DNA from: Pseudopedobacter sp.
GTDB taxonomy: Bacteria > Bacteroidota > Bacteroidia > Sphingobacteriales > Sphingobacteriaceae
Direction: 5' to 3'
DNA length: 7,278 nt
Assembly (NCBI GenBank): GCA_014378285.1
Contig: JACMNZ010000108.1
Location: forward strand, 1 to 7,278
Under the pieces are notes generated by a model. It made no database searches. It worked only from the letters and a program-made list of their open reading frames with translations, and had not been told where the DNA came from. The position numbers and the translations under genes are program-made. Position 1 is the first letter of the stretch; the number at the start of each line of letters is the position of its first letter. Positions 1-6,299 of this stretch are shown piece after piece.

Positions 1-1
1 T

Positions 2-2248
2 GTTAGGGGTTTGTCAGATAGATATAATTCTGCTATGTTAAATAATGCTGTATTGCCAAATACAGAGGTTGATAGAAAGGCATTTTCTTTCGATATTATT
101 CCTTCAAATTTAATTGATGCAATTGTTGTTAATAAAACAGCTTCTGCTGATATTCCAGGTGATTTCTCTGGTGGAGTTGTTCAGATTGTTACCAAAGATT
201 TTCCTGATTCAAAGTTCCTTAATCTTTCTTTAGGAACATCATATAATACCCAATCAACTTTTAAAAATTTCTTAACTGCACCTAAAAGTGGTAGTGAAGT
301 TTTTGGATTTTATGACAAGGGAAGAGATATCCCTTCAAACTTTCCTTCAAAAGCAGAGTATTTAGCATTGCCAAATCAAGGATCACAACGTTTTGATTTA
401 TCAAAAGCCTTTACAAATAATTGGGGCTATTCAGATGTGACTTCAAAGCTTGGCCCAATATTTCAGGCTAATTATGGGACTAGCAAGGTTTACGATAATA
501 ATAAGAAGTTTGGCACTATACTTTCGCTTTCTTATAGATATGACGAACGTTTGAAAGACGTAGATCAAATTGCATATGCAGGACAGAATGTTGGTGATAA
601 ATTTTCTGACAAAGTGTTTAATTATAATACAAACATTGGAGGGCTAGCAAACTTCGCTTATTCTTGGGGTACTAATAAGATAGCATTAAAAAATTTATTT
701 AACAGAGTAATTGAAAGTCAATTTACAAGTAGGATTGGTATTGATGAAAGTAGTCAAGCTTTTACTAGAACGGCTGATTATTTATTACAACGTTCACTAA
801 TTAGTAATCAGCTTAGTGGTGAACATTTATTGTCAAAAGCAAGCAAAGTAAAGTTAGATTGGAATCTTAATTTTGCAAATACTGATAGAAAAGAGCCAGG
901 TTTTAAAAGAATGGAATATTCTCAAGGTGTTGCTTCTGTTCCAAATGGTTCTTCTGATCCAAGGTTGGGAGGTAATTTTTCTTCATTATTAAATGAGAAT
1001 TCTTATGGGGGTTCCACAAATTTCACAATTCCCGTTAAGTGGTTTAGAGATAATAATAAATTGAAATTAGGTTACTTTGGACAATTAAGAAAAAGAGACT
1101 TTAGTGCAAGGGTAATTGGTTTCATTAGAGATAATAATTTTGATAATACAGCTGCGTTATCTTTGCCTCAAGATCAAATATTTGCCGCTTCTAACATTAG
1201 ACCGAGAGGATTCGTTTTAGATGAAATAACAAATGGCAGCGATTCTTATGATGCTAAATCACTTTTGAATGCTGGCTTTGCAATGTTTGATGGTTTTGTT
1301 AAAGAAAAATTAAGGGTAGGTGCTGGAGTTAGAGTAGAATCTTTCAAACAAGAATTGATAAGTGCAGATAATTCATTCAATCCTATAATTGTTGATACAA
1401 CCTATGTAAATATCCTGCCTTCTGTTAATTTGATTTACAATTTAACAGAAAAATCTAATTTAAGATTATCAGGATCAAAAACAATTGGAAGACCAGAATT
1501 TAGAGAAATTGCACCGTTTTCTTTTTATGATTTTAATAAAAACGTTTCTGTACAAGGCAATCCTAAATTAAAACAATCTAGTACAATTAATATTGATCTT
1601 GGATATGCAATTTATCCAAGAAGTGGAGAAGCTATTTCTGTAGCTACTTTTTTTAAGAGCTTTGATTTACCAATTGAACAAGCCTTGCAGTTAGGAACTA
1701 GTGGGCGTACCGTTGGTTATTCAAATGCTAAATCAGCAACTATATTTGGTATAGAAGCAGAGATAAGAAAATCTTTGAATTTTATTGATGATAGATTTAA
1801 AAATTTCACACTTAGTGCAAACGCATCTTTAATCAAATCAGAAGTGGTGGTTTCTAAATTAGTCAATAAGGATGGTGTAAGACCGTTGCAAGGTCAATCG
1901 CCATATTTAATCAATACCGGACTGCAATATGCGTCTCCATCTATTAATCCCATTGGCTTTAGTTTACTTTACAATAGAATTGGAAAAAGAATCTATGCCG
2001 TAGGAAACGTTCAAGATGGTGACATCTATGAAAATCCTCGTAATATATTAGATTTTCAAATATCAAAAAAAATAGCAAAATCTAATGGGGAAATAAAGAT
2101 AAATTATAGTGATATCTTAAACAATAAAGGCATCTTTTATCAAGACGCAAATCAAAATGGAAGGTTTGATAAATCTACAGATAATATAAACATTTCTGAA
2201 AGATATGGATCAAGTATATCAATAAGCTTTGCATACACTTTTAAATAA
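2..2248 (+). CDS. TonB-dependent outer-membrane receptor, 5' partial
   Basis: This is a TonB-dependent transporter of the outer membrane, which takes up a substrate using energy from TonB/ExbBD. The open frame runs in from the window edge: the codons before the TTG at 11 read V-R-G, completing the plug motif VRGLSDRYNSAML, so that TTG is not the true start. About 748 residues are visible. The signal peptide, any carboxypeptidase-regulatory-like domain and the TonB box are missing. The end of the plug domain is clear in the first 65 residues or so (DRKAFSFDIIPSNLIDAI, then PGDFSGGVVQI). The rest is beta-barrel, with the typical late motif GRPEFREIAPF followed by GNPKLKQSS. The protein ends in alternating barrel residues SISFAYTFK. 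Near the end is a loop DANQNGRFD that resembles a calcium-binding DxNxNGxxD loop. The substrate cannot be read from sequence. The lipoprotein gene 101 bp downstream, on the same strand, is the likely partner. It is not a clear SusC, as no SusD gene follows. Confidence 0.93.
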   Translation, partial: VRGLSDRYNSAMLNNAVLPNTEVDRKAFSFDIIPSNLIDAIVVNKTASADIPGDFSGGVVQIVTKDFPDSKFLNLSLGTSYNTQSTFKNFLTAPKSGSEVFGFYDKGRDIPSNFPSKAEYLALPNQGSQRFDLSKAFTNNWGYSDVTSKLGPIFQANYGTSKVYDNNKKFGTILSLSYRYDERLKDVDQIAYAGQNVGDKFSDKVFNYNTNIGGLANFAYSWGTNKIALKNLFNRVIESQFTSRIGIDESSQAFTRTADYLLQRSLISNQLSGEHLLSKASKVKLDWNLNFANTDRKEPGFKRMEYSQGVASVPNGSSDPRLGGNFSSLLNENSYGGSTNFTIPVKWFRDNNKLKLGYFGQLRKRDFSARVIGFIRDNNFDNTAALSLPQDQIFAASNIRPRGFVLDEITNGSDSYDAKSLLNAGFAMFDGFVKEKLRVGAGVRVESFKQELISADNSFNPIIVDTTYVNILPSVNLIYNLTEKSNLRLSGSKTIGRPEFREIAPFSFYDFNKNVSVQGNPKLKQSSTINIDLGYAIYPRSGEAISVATFFKSFDLPIEQALQLGTSGRTVGYSNAKSATIFGIEAEIRKSLNFIDDRFKNFTLSANASLIKSEVVVSKLVNKDGVRPLQGQSPYLINTGLQYASPSINPIGFSLLYNRIGKRIYAVGNVQDGDIYENPRNILDFQISKKIAKSNGEIKINYSDILNNKGIFYQDANQNGRFDKSTDNINISERYGSSISISFAYTFK

Positions 2249-2251
2249 TCC

Positions 2252-2290
2252 TTAACATTATCTTAACTATAAATAATAGGTTTTTTAACA
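2252..2290 (+). promoter_or_regulatory. phased TTAACA direct repeats, PhoB/PhoP-box-like
   Basis: TTAACA lies at 2252-2257, TTAACT at 2263-2268 and TTAACA at 2285-2290. The starts are 11 and 22 bp apart, so all lie on one face of the helix. The 10-mer TTAACATTAT is repeated exactly at 2252-2261 and 2285-2294. Direct hexamers with a 5-nt gap are the layout of Bacillus PhoP boxes (TTAACA-like repeats), and 11-bp direct repeats are the layout of E. coli PhoB boxes. Binding by a PhoB-family regulator in this organism is an inference. AT-rich spacer DNA could produce part of this by chance. Confidence 0.45.
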
Positions 2291-2301
2291 TTATAATAAT
2301 C

Positions 2302-2329
2302 TTAAAGTAATCTAGTGAGGATACTTTTA
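2302..2329 (+). promoter_or_regulatory. candidate promoter of the beta-helix lipoprotein gene
   Basis: TACTTTTA at 2322-2329 matches the Bacteroidota -7 consensus TAnnTTTG at all but the last base. About 20 bp upstream, where TTTG is expected, there is only TTAAAG (2302-2307). A weak -33 just downstream of the TTAACA repeats would suit a promoter that needs an activator. The leader to the ATG at 2350 is short, AT-rich and has no Shine-Dalgarno sequence. No terminator hairpin is seen between the receptor and this gene, so read-through is also possible. Confidence 0.35.
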
Positions 2330-2349
2330 CAAAAAATAAATAAATAGAA

Positions 2350-3750
2350 ATGAAAAATTTTAAATCTAAAATTCTTATAGCTTCCATAATTGGAGTTTCT
2401 GTAATTACTTCATGTAAAAAAGATAGTTCTGGCGGTGATCCAGTAATTATTGGAGATAATTCTGAAAGTTTAAATAATTCTTTTTTTGAAAGAGTTGAAT
2501 ATAAAGGCGCATTCGGAACAACAGATTGGTCGTCTGGTTGGGCAAACTATAATCCACAAACAACAGATTATGCCGCTACAAATGCAACTTTAACTGGTAA
2601 TATTACTACTAACACAACTTTAGATGCAACTAAGGTATATTTGATATCTGGATTTGTATATGTTAAATCAGGTATTACTTTAACTATTCCAGCTGGTACA
2701 ATTTTAAGAGGTGATAAATCTAGCAAAGCTACAATAATTGTAGAACAAGGCGCTAAAATAGTTGCAGAAGGAACCCTTGCAAAGCCAATTATATTTACTT
2801 CTAACCTTGCCAAAGGTTCTAGAGCTTCAGGTGATTGGGGAGGGATTATTTTATTAGGTAAAGCTCCAAATAATATCCCTGGTGGAGTAGGCACAATAGA
2901 AGGTGGAGTGAATGTTACCACAGAGGGAAGACATGGTGGCAGTGATGCAGCAGATAATTCAGGTACACTTAAATATGTACGTATAGAATATCCAGGTATT
3001 GCTTTTCAACCAAATAATGAAATAAATGGTTTAACATTAGGCTCTGTTGGAACAGGAACTACAATTGATTACGTTGAAGTTGCTTTTTCTGGTGATGATT
3101 CTTTTGAATGGTTTGGCGGAACAGTAAATGCAAAACATTTAATTTCTGTATCTAATACAGATGATTCCTTCGATTTTGATAATGGATTTGTTGGTAAACT
3201 TCAGTTTTGTGTTGGACAAAGAGATCCTCAATTAGCTGATCAAGCTGGGCAGTCTAATGGAATTGAATCTGATAACTCTGAAACTGTTTTCGATTCTAGC
3301 CCAAGAACTCGTCCAATTATTTCAAATATGACTATTGTTGGTCCAGTTTCTAGTTCTGCTGCTTTAGCAACTGTAGATGCAAAGCATGAACATGCAAATT
3401 TATGGAGAAGAGGTTCTAAAATGATTTTAGGAAACTCAATTTTTATAGGATTTAAATACGGTCTAAATATCAGAGACAAACAAACAGGAGATGCTTTAAC
3501 TGACGGTTCTTCTTTAATAACAAATAATATTTATCAATCTTATGTTGCTAATTTAGATATAATTGCTTCTGGCTCTACACCTTCATTTGCCACAGTAGAT
3601 TTATTGAAAACATACTTTACTGCAAAAGGTAATTTAAATTTAACAGAGAGTGTTTCTCAAACTTTATTAAACACACCATTCAGCTTAACTGCACCTAATT
3701 TTACTTTAAAATCAGGTTCTTCAGCTGCTACTGGCGCAAAGTTTAATTAA
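2350..3750 (+). CDS. predicted surface lipoprotein, parallel beta-helix-like
   Basis: The 466-residue protein starts with a lipoprotein signal peptide: Lys-rich head, hydrophobic core, and lipobox ITSC with lipidated Cys22. The residues after it, KKDSSGGD, partly resemble the Lys/acidic export signal that sends Bacteroidota lipoproteins to the cell surface. Residues about 90-330 show short beta-strand turns with Gly/Asn/Asp corners (for example VYVKSGITLTIPAGTIL, KIVAEGTLAKPIIFTS, DWGGIILLGKAP), as in right-handed beta-helices. Two acidic motifs stand out: GDDSFEWFGG (248-257) and NTDDSFDFDNG (269-279). A HEH follows at 346-348. No known catalytic set or T9SS C-terminal sorting domain is recognised. 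It lies directly behind the TonB-dependent receptor, so I infer that it binds or processes the receptor's substrate outside the cell, filling the place SusD holds in Sus systems. The family occurs widely in Bacteroidota as an uncharacterised protein; its function is unknown to me. Confidence 0.85.
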   Translation: MKNFKSKILIASIIGVSVITSCKKDSSGGDPVIIGDNSESLNNSFFERVEYKGAFGTTDWSSGWANYNPQTTDYAATNATLTGNITTNTTLDATKVYLISGFVYVKSGITLTIPAGTILRGDKSSKATIIVEQGAKIVAEGTLAKPIIFTSNLAKGSRASGDWGGIILLGKAPNNIPGGVGTIEGGVNVTTEGRHGGSDAADNSGTLKYVRIEYPGIAFQPNNEINGLTLGSVGTGTTIDYVEVAFSGDDSFEWFGGTVNAKHLISVSNTDDSFDFDNGFVGKLQFCVGQRDPQLADQAGQSNGIESDNSETVFDSSPRTRPIISNMTIVGPVSSSAALATVDAKHEHANLWRRGSKMILGNSIFIGFKYGLNIRDKQTGDALTDGSSLITNNIYQSYVANLDIIASGSTPSFATVDLLKTYFTAKGNLNLTESVSQTLLNTPFSLTAPNFTLKSGSSAATGAKFN

Positions 3751-3772
3751 GTTATTAATAATAATTTAAAAT

Positions 3773-3798
3773 ATAGGGAAGCCATTTGGTTTCCCTAT
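3773..3798. terminator. bidirectional intrinsic terminator between convergent genes
   Basis: An 11-bp stem, 3773-3783 pairing with 3788-3798 (ATAGGGAAGCC with GGTTTCCCTAT, one G-T wobble), encloses a 4-nt loop ATTT. On the plus strand it is followed by TTTGTT; on the minus strand by TATTTTAAATT. It lies 22 bp after the lipoprotein stop and 23 bp after the gluconokinase stop on the other strand. It could therefore end both transcripts. Confidence 0.8.
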
Positions 3799-3821
3799 TT
3801 TGTTATAACAGAAGTTTCAAA

Positions 3822-4322
3822 TTATATTTTGGAAATGCAATCATTCATTACCATTTCAGGTCTTTTATTTGCGTCGATAAAAATTACATCGGCTTCCTGA
3901 GACGGATTTTCTAATGTTTCTATTTGACTGTGCATTAATGAAGAAGGCATAAAATGACCTTCCCTATGTGCTAATCTTTCGGCAACTTCATTTTCAGCGA
4001 CTTTTAAAAATAAAAACCGAATGTTACCAGCCTCTCTTAATAAGTCCCTATAATCAACTTTTAAGGCAGAACAGCTCAACACAAAACCTTCTTGTTCTTT
4101 AATTCTGGTCGATATTTTTTCTTTGATGATGTTTAACCAAGGCAATCGGTCCTCATCATTCAATGCAATACTGTTTTTCATTTTATCAATATTTGCTTGT
4201 GGATGTAAATCATCCCCTTCGATGAACTCTACATCAAGTTGTTGCGCCAGCATTTTACCGATAGAGGTTTTACCACTCCCAGAAACACCGATGATGATTA
4301 AATAATATTCAGCATTCTCCAT
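3822..4322 (-). CDS. gntK: gluconokinase
   Basis: This cytoplasmic kinase phosphorylates D-gluconate with ATP to give 6-phosphogluconate, which enters the pentose-phosphate or Entner-Doudoroff route. The 166-residue length is close to that of E. coli GntK. The P-loop is GVSGSGKT at residues 12-19. Family motifs follow in order: GDDLHPQANIDKM (36-48), LNDEDRLPWL (54-63), SCSALK (83-88), YRDLLR (91-96), and REGHFMPSSLMHSQ (120-133). All the key GntK signatures are present, and the gene looks intact. The first motif in the usual GIPLNDEDR stretch reads SIALNDEDR, a mild change. The start ATG is supported by AGGTGGA 8 nt upstream on the coding strand, inside the octamer repeat. No gluconate transporter, dehydratase or regulator is in view, so the gene stands alone apart from possible read-through from the acyltransferase gene 80 bp upstream. 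Confidence 0.93.
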   Translation of the reverse strand: MENAEYYLIIIGVSGSGKTSIGKMLAQQLDVEFIEGDDLHPQANIDKMKNSIALNDEDRLPWLNIIKEKISTRIKEQEGFVLSCSALKVDYRDLLREAGNIRFLFLKVAENEVAERLAHREGHFMPSSLMHSQIETLENPSQEADVIFIDANKRPEMVMNDCISKI

Positions 4323-4331
4323 TTAAAATAT

Positions 4332-4402
4332 CCACCTAACCGTTTAAAAATCTAATCATCAAAGCGCTAACCATCTAACAACCTAATAAATTAACCACCT
4401 AG
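4332..4402. repeat. degenerate 8-bp tandem repeat, consensus CCAnCTAA
   Basis: The spacer divides into octamers in phase: CCACCTAA (4332), CCGTTTAA (4340), AAATCTAA (4348), TCATCAAA (4356), a 7-nt GCGCTAA (4364), CCATCTAA (4371), CAACCTAA (4379), TAAATTAA (4387) and CCACCTAG (4395). On the coding strand of the neighbours the unit reads TTAGnTGG. The array fills nearly the whole gap between the two minus-strand genes, and its last unit supplies the AGGTGG Shine-Dalgarno-like site of gntK. Several middle units are decayed, but the CTAA ends and the spacing hold. Its role is unknown. Confidence 0.7.
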
Positions 4403-6157
4403 CTAAAGATTTTTACCCAACTTCTCTAACATATCTGCAGGTACACTTTCTAGGTCTAAAACTAAAAACCCATCTAAACAATCAGAAAATTTAGGGTCTA
4501 TATTAAAGCAGATTATTTTTGCATTTAGTGCAATATATTGCCTCAATAAAACTGGAACTTTTATATGCGATGTCTCAATCTCGCCGATAAGGCTATCTAA
4601 ATTTTTTAACGAGCTACTACTTGCGGTTAAAATGTCAGCATCAATCTTAGAAAAATCTACCTTAAATTGTTTTCTAGGTTTTACCATCTGTGCCATCTCA
4701 GCATCAAAATGATTTCTATATATAAAATTTACGATCAACGATTTAGAAAACTTGCTAAAAACATTACTAATAGACACAGGGCCAATTAGATATTTGTATT
4801 TTGGGTTATCAATAAGATATTTTAAAATCCCTTTCCATAATAAAAATAGTGGTAACGGCCGCTGTTGATATTCTTTCCTTATCCAAGACCTACCCAATTC
4901 TAAACTTTGTCTTAAAACAGGGACAAATTGATCTCTTAACTTAAAAAGTTCATAGGTATAAAAACCTTTTTTTCCATAGCTGTAAAAAATCTCATCCCCT
5001 TTGCCAATACGGTAAGCACCCACAATCATCTTTGCCTCAACATCCCAAATAAAAAGATGATTATAATATATATCATAGGCATCTAAATCAGATGATTTAT
5101 TGGTTCCCTCTCCAACTTCCCTAAAAGTGATTTCCCTCAGTCTACCAATCTCTTTGATGATACTTGTGATGTGAGTGGTAGGAGATATATAAACTTCATA
5201 GTTTTTTTCTGTCCAAACCAAATAGTTTTCTCTCAAATTTACAACCTCTGCTTCAATCAGCTCATTTGGGATAGGCGCCACTAAATCTTCACGTTGCTTA
5301 TTTATTTTGAAGAGGTTCCTTGGATTAAAGATTTTTCTTTCATTCTCTAATCCCGCACCTAAAGCATAAGTTTTAGCTCTCAAATAAGCTAACAATTTTG
5401 TGTTGTTTGTGTTATCAGGAATATCTTCAAAAGCGATAGGTTTTCCTATTCTTACTATTATTTTATGCCCTTTTTTGTTAAAAAGCTCTGAAGGTAGTTT
5501 AGCCGTTCTTAATGTTGGATGTATTAATGCTAAAAGATTAAACAACAATCCGTTATTTCCGTGAAAATAAATAGGCAAGACTGGTACTTTTGCTTTGCTA
5601 ATCAACTTTCCAACAACAGGATGCCATAATTTATCAGTTATTTGCTGCTGGCCTAATTTATACGTAGAAACTTCACCAGCAGGGAAAATACCAATAGGCG
5701 TACCACTTTTTAATAAGTTTAAAGTTGTTTTTATCCCGCTAATGCTTGATGAATGTTCTACATTCTCAAATGGATTTACGGCTACAAAAAAGTTGCTAAG
5801 ATTAGGAATTTTTTTAAGGATAAAATTGGCCATCACTTTCGCATCAGGCCTTATAGTGCATAAAACCTTAATTAAAATCAAGCCTTCAATACCTCCATAA
5901 GGATGATTAGCGATAGCTGCAAACGCACCCTGTAATGGAATGTTTTTTAAATCACTTTCGCTGATTTCTATCTTTACTCCAACAAGTCTTAAGATCTCAT
6001 CAACAAATTCAACACCTTCAAAATTTTCGGCAGCTTCAAAAGTATCATTGATGTCATTGATTTTCATTATTTCCATCAACAATGAAGCAAGTCCAGGCAT
6101 TCTTAATTTATTCAATTTTGTAGCCTTAGCAAATTCTTCGGAGGTAATGATCTTCAT
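4403..6157 (-). CDS. olsF: bifunctional acyltransferase, OlsF-type ornithine (amino-acid) lipid synthase
   Basis: This 584-residue protein joins two acyltransferase domains. Residues about 70-270 are PlsC/OlsA-like: block I is NHPYGGIEG (84-92), block III is GIFPAGEVST (156-165), and block IV is VPVLPIYFHGNNG (191-203). Residues about 310-490 resemble OlsB/GNAT 'hemolysin' acyltransferases: LREITFREVGEG (340-351), NHLFIWD (366-372), IVGAYRIG (378-385), and LELGRSWIRKEYQ (419-431) followed by PLFLLWKGI. The same N-terminal O-acyl plus C-terminal N-acyl order is known from OlsF of Serratia and Flavobacterium. There the C-terminal half makes lyso-ornithine lipid from ornithine and acyl-ACP, and the N-terminal half adds the second chain. 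The amino acid used here is not readable; glycine lipid synthesis (GlsB/GlsA-like) is the main alternative. It acts at the inner membrane face. The first motif has Glu91 where Asp is more usual. A promoter candidate lies upstream, and gntK follows 80 bp downstream without a clear terminator. The stop codon is TAG. Confidence 0.7.
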   Translation of the reverse strand: MKIITSEEFAKATKLNKLRMPGLASLLMEIMKINDINDTFEAAENFEGVEFVDEILRLVGVKIEISESDLKNIPLQGAFAAIANHPYGGIEGLILIKVLCTIRPDAKVMANFILKKIPNLSNFFVAVNPFENVEHSSSISGIKTTLNLLKSGTPIGIFPAGEVSTYKLGQQQITDKLWHPVVGKLISKAKVPVLPIYFHGNNGLLFNLLALIHPTLRTAKLPSELFNKKGHKIIVRIGKPIAFEDIPDNTNNTKLLAYLRAKTYALGAGLENERKIFNPRNLFKINKQREDLVAPIPNELIEAEVVNLRENYLVWTEKNYEVYISPTTHITSIIKEIGRLREITFREVGEGTNKSSDLDAYDIYYNHLFIWDVEAKMIVGAYRIGKGDEIFYSYGKKGFYTYELFKLRDQFVPVLRQSLELGRSWIRKEYQQRPLPLFLLWKGILKYLIDNPKYKYLIGPVSISNVFSKFSKSLIVNFIYRNHFDAEMAQMVKPRKQFKVDFSKIDADILTASSSSLKNLDSLIGEIETSHIKVPVLLRQYIALNAKIICFNIDPKFSDCLDGFLVLDLESVPADMLEKLGKNL

Positions 6158-6192
6158 TAAATAAATTAAGCTTAATCGGTTTTATTTAATCG

Positions 6193-6226
6193 TAAAAATA
6201 GCGCATCAATTTTAAATTTAGGCAAA
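6193..6226 (-). promoter_or_regulatory. candidate promoter of olsF
   Basis: On the minus strand, TTTG (6226-6223) is followed after 22 nt by TATTTTTA (6200-6193). These match the Bacteroidota -33 TTTG and -7 TAnnTTTG elements except for the last base. Transcription would start near 6187 and give a leader of about 30 nt. The leader holds a 12-bp perfect palindrome, ATTAAGCTTAAT (6165-6176), and no Shine-Dalgarno sequence. Confidence 0.4.
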
Positions 6227-6283
6227 TTAATTTTTTTACTTCATAACTCACTTATTCATAGTATTCTTAATACATTAGGCAAA
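6218..6283. repeat. 9-bp direct repeat in the divergent promoter region
   Basis: TTAGGCAAA occurs exactly at 6218-6226 and again at 6275-6283, 57 bp apart, between olsF and the helix-hairpin-helix gene. The first copy contains the proposed -33 element of olsF read on the minus strand. Between the copies lies a small inverted repeat, GTATT-CTT-AATAC (6261-6273). Either could bind a regulator of the divergent genes, but nothing identifies one. Confidence 0.4.
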
Positions 6284-6299
6284 CATTTTACACTTATCA

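Noticed and set aside
11..13. TTG at 11 as start of the receptor
   Set aside because: The frame is open upstream to the window edge and the residues before it complete the conserved plug motif, so the gene simply begins outside the window.
2568..2921. Antisense open frame inside the lipoprotein gene
   Set aside because: Lies opposite a well-supported coding region, has proline-rich shadow composition, and shows no domain or start signal.
3240..3479. Second antisense open frame inside the lipoprotein gene
   Set aside because: No recognisable motif; explained by the codon bias of the opposite strand.
2350..3750. T9SS-secreted protein
   Set aside because: The N-terminus is a clear lipoprotein signal and the C-terminus lacks a type A or B sorting domain.
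4123..4305. Small plus-strand frame opposite gluconokinase
   Set aside because: Fully inside gntK, whose family motifs are certain.
5595..6164. Two plus-strand frames opposite the acyltransferase gene
   Set aside because: They cover the conserved acyltransferase blocks on the other strand and show no independent signal.
6271..6278. TACATTAG as a -7 element for the helix-hairpin-helix gene
   Set aside because: One mismatch to TAnnTTTG, but no TTTG-like -33 element is found at a suitable distance.
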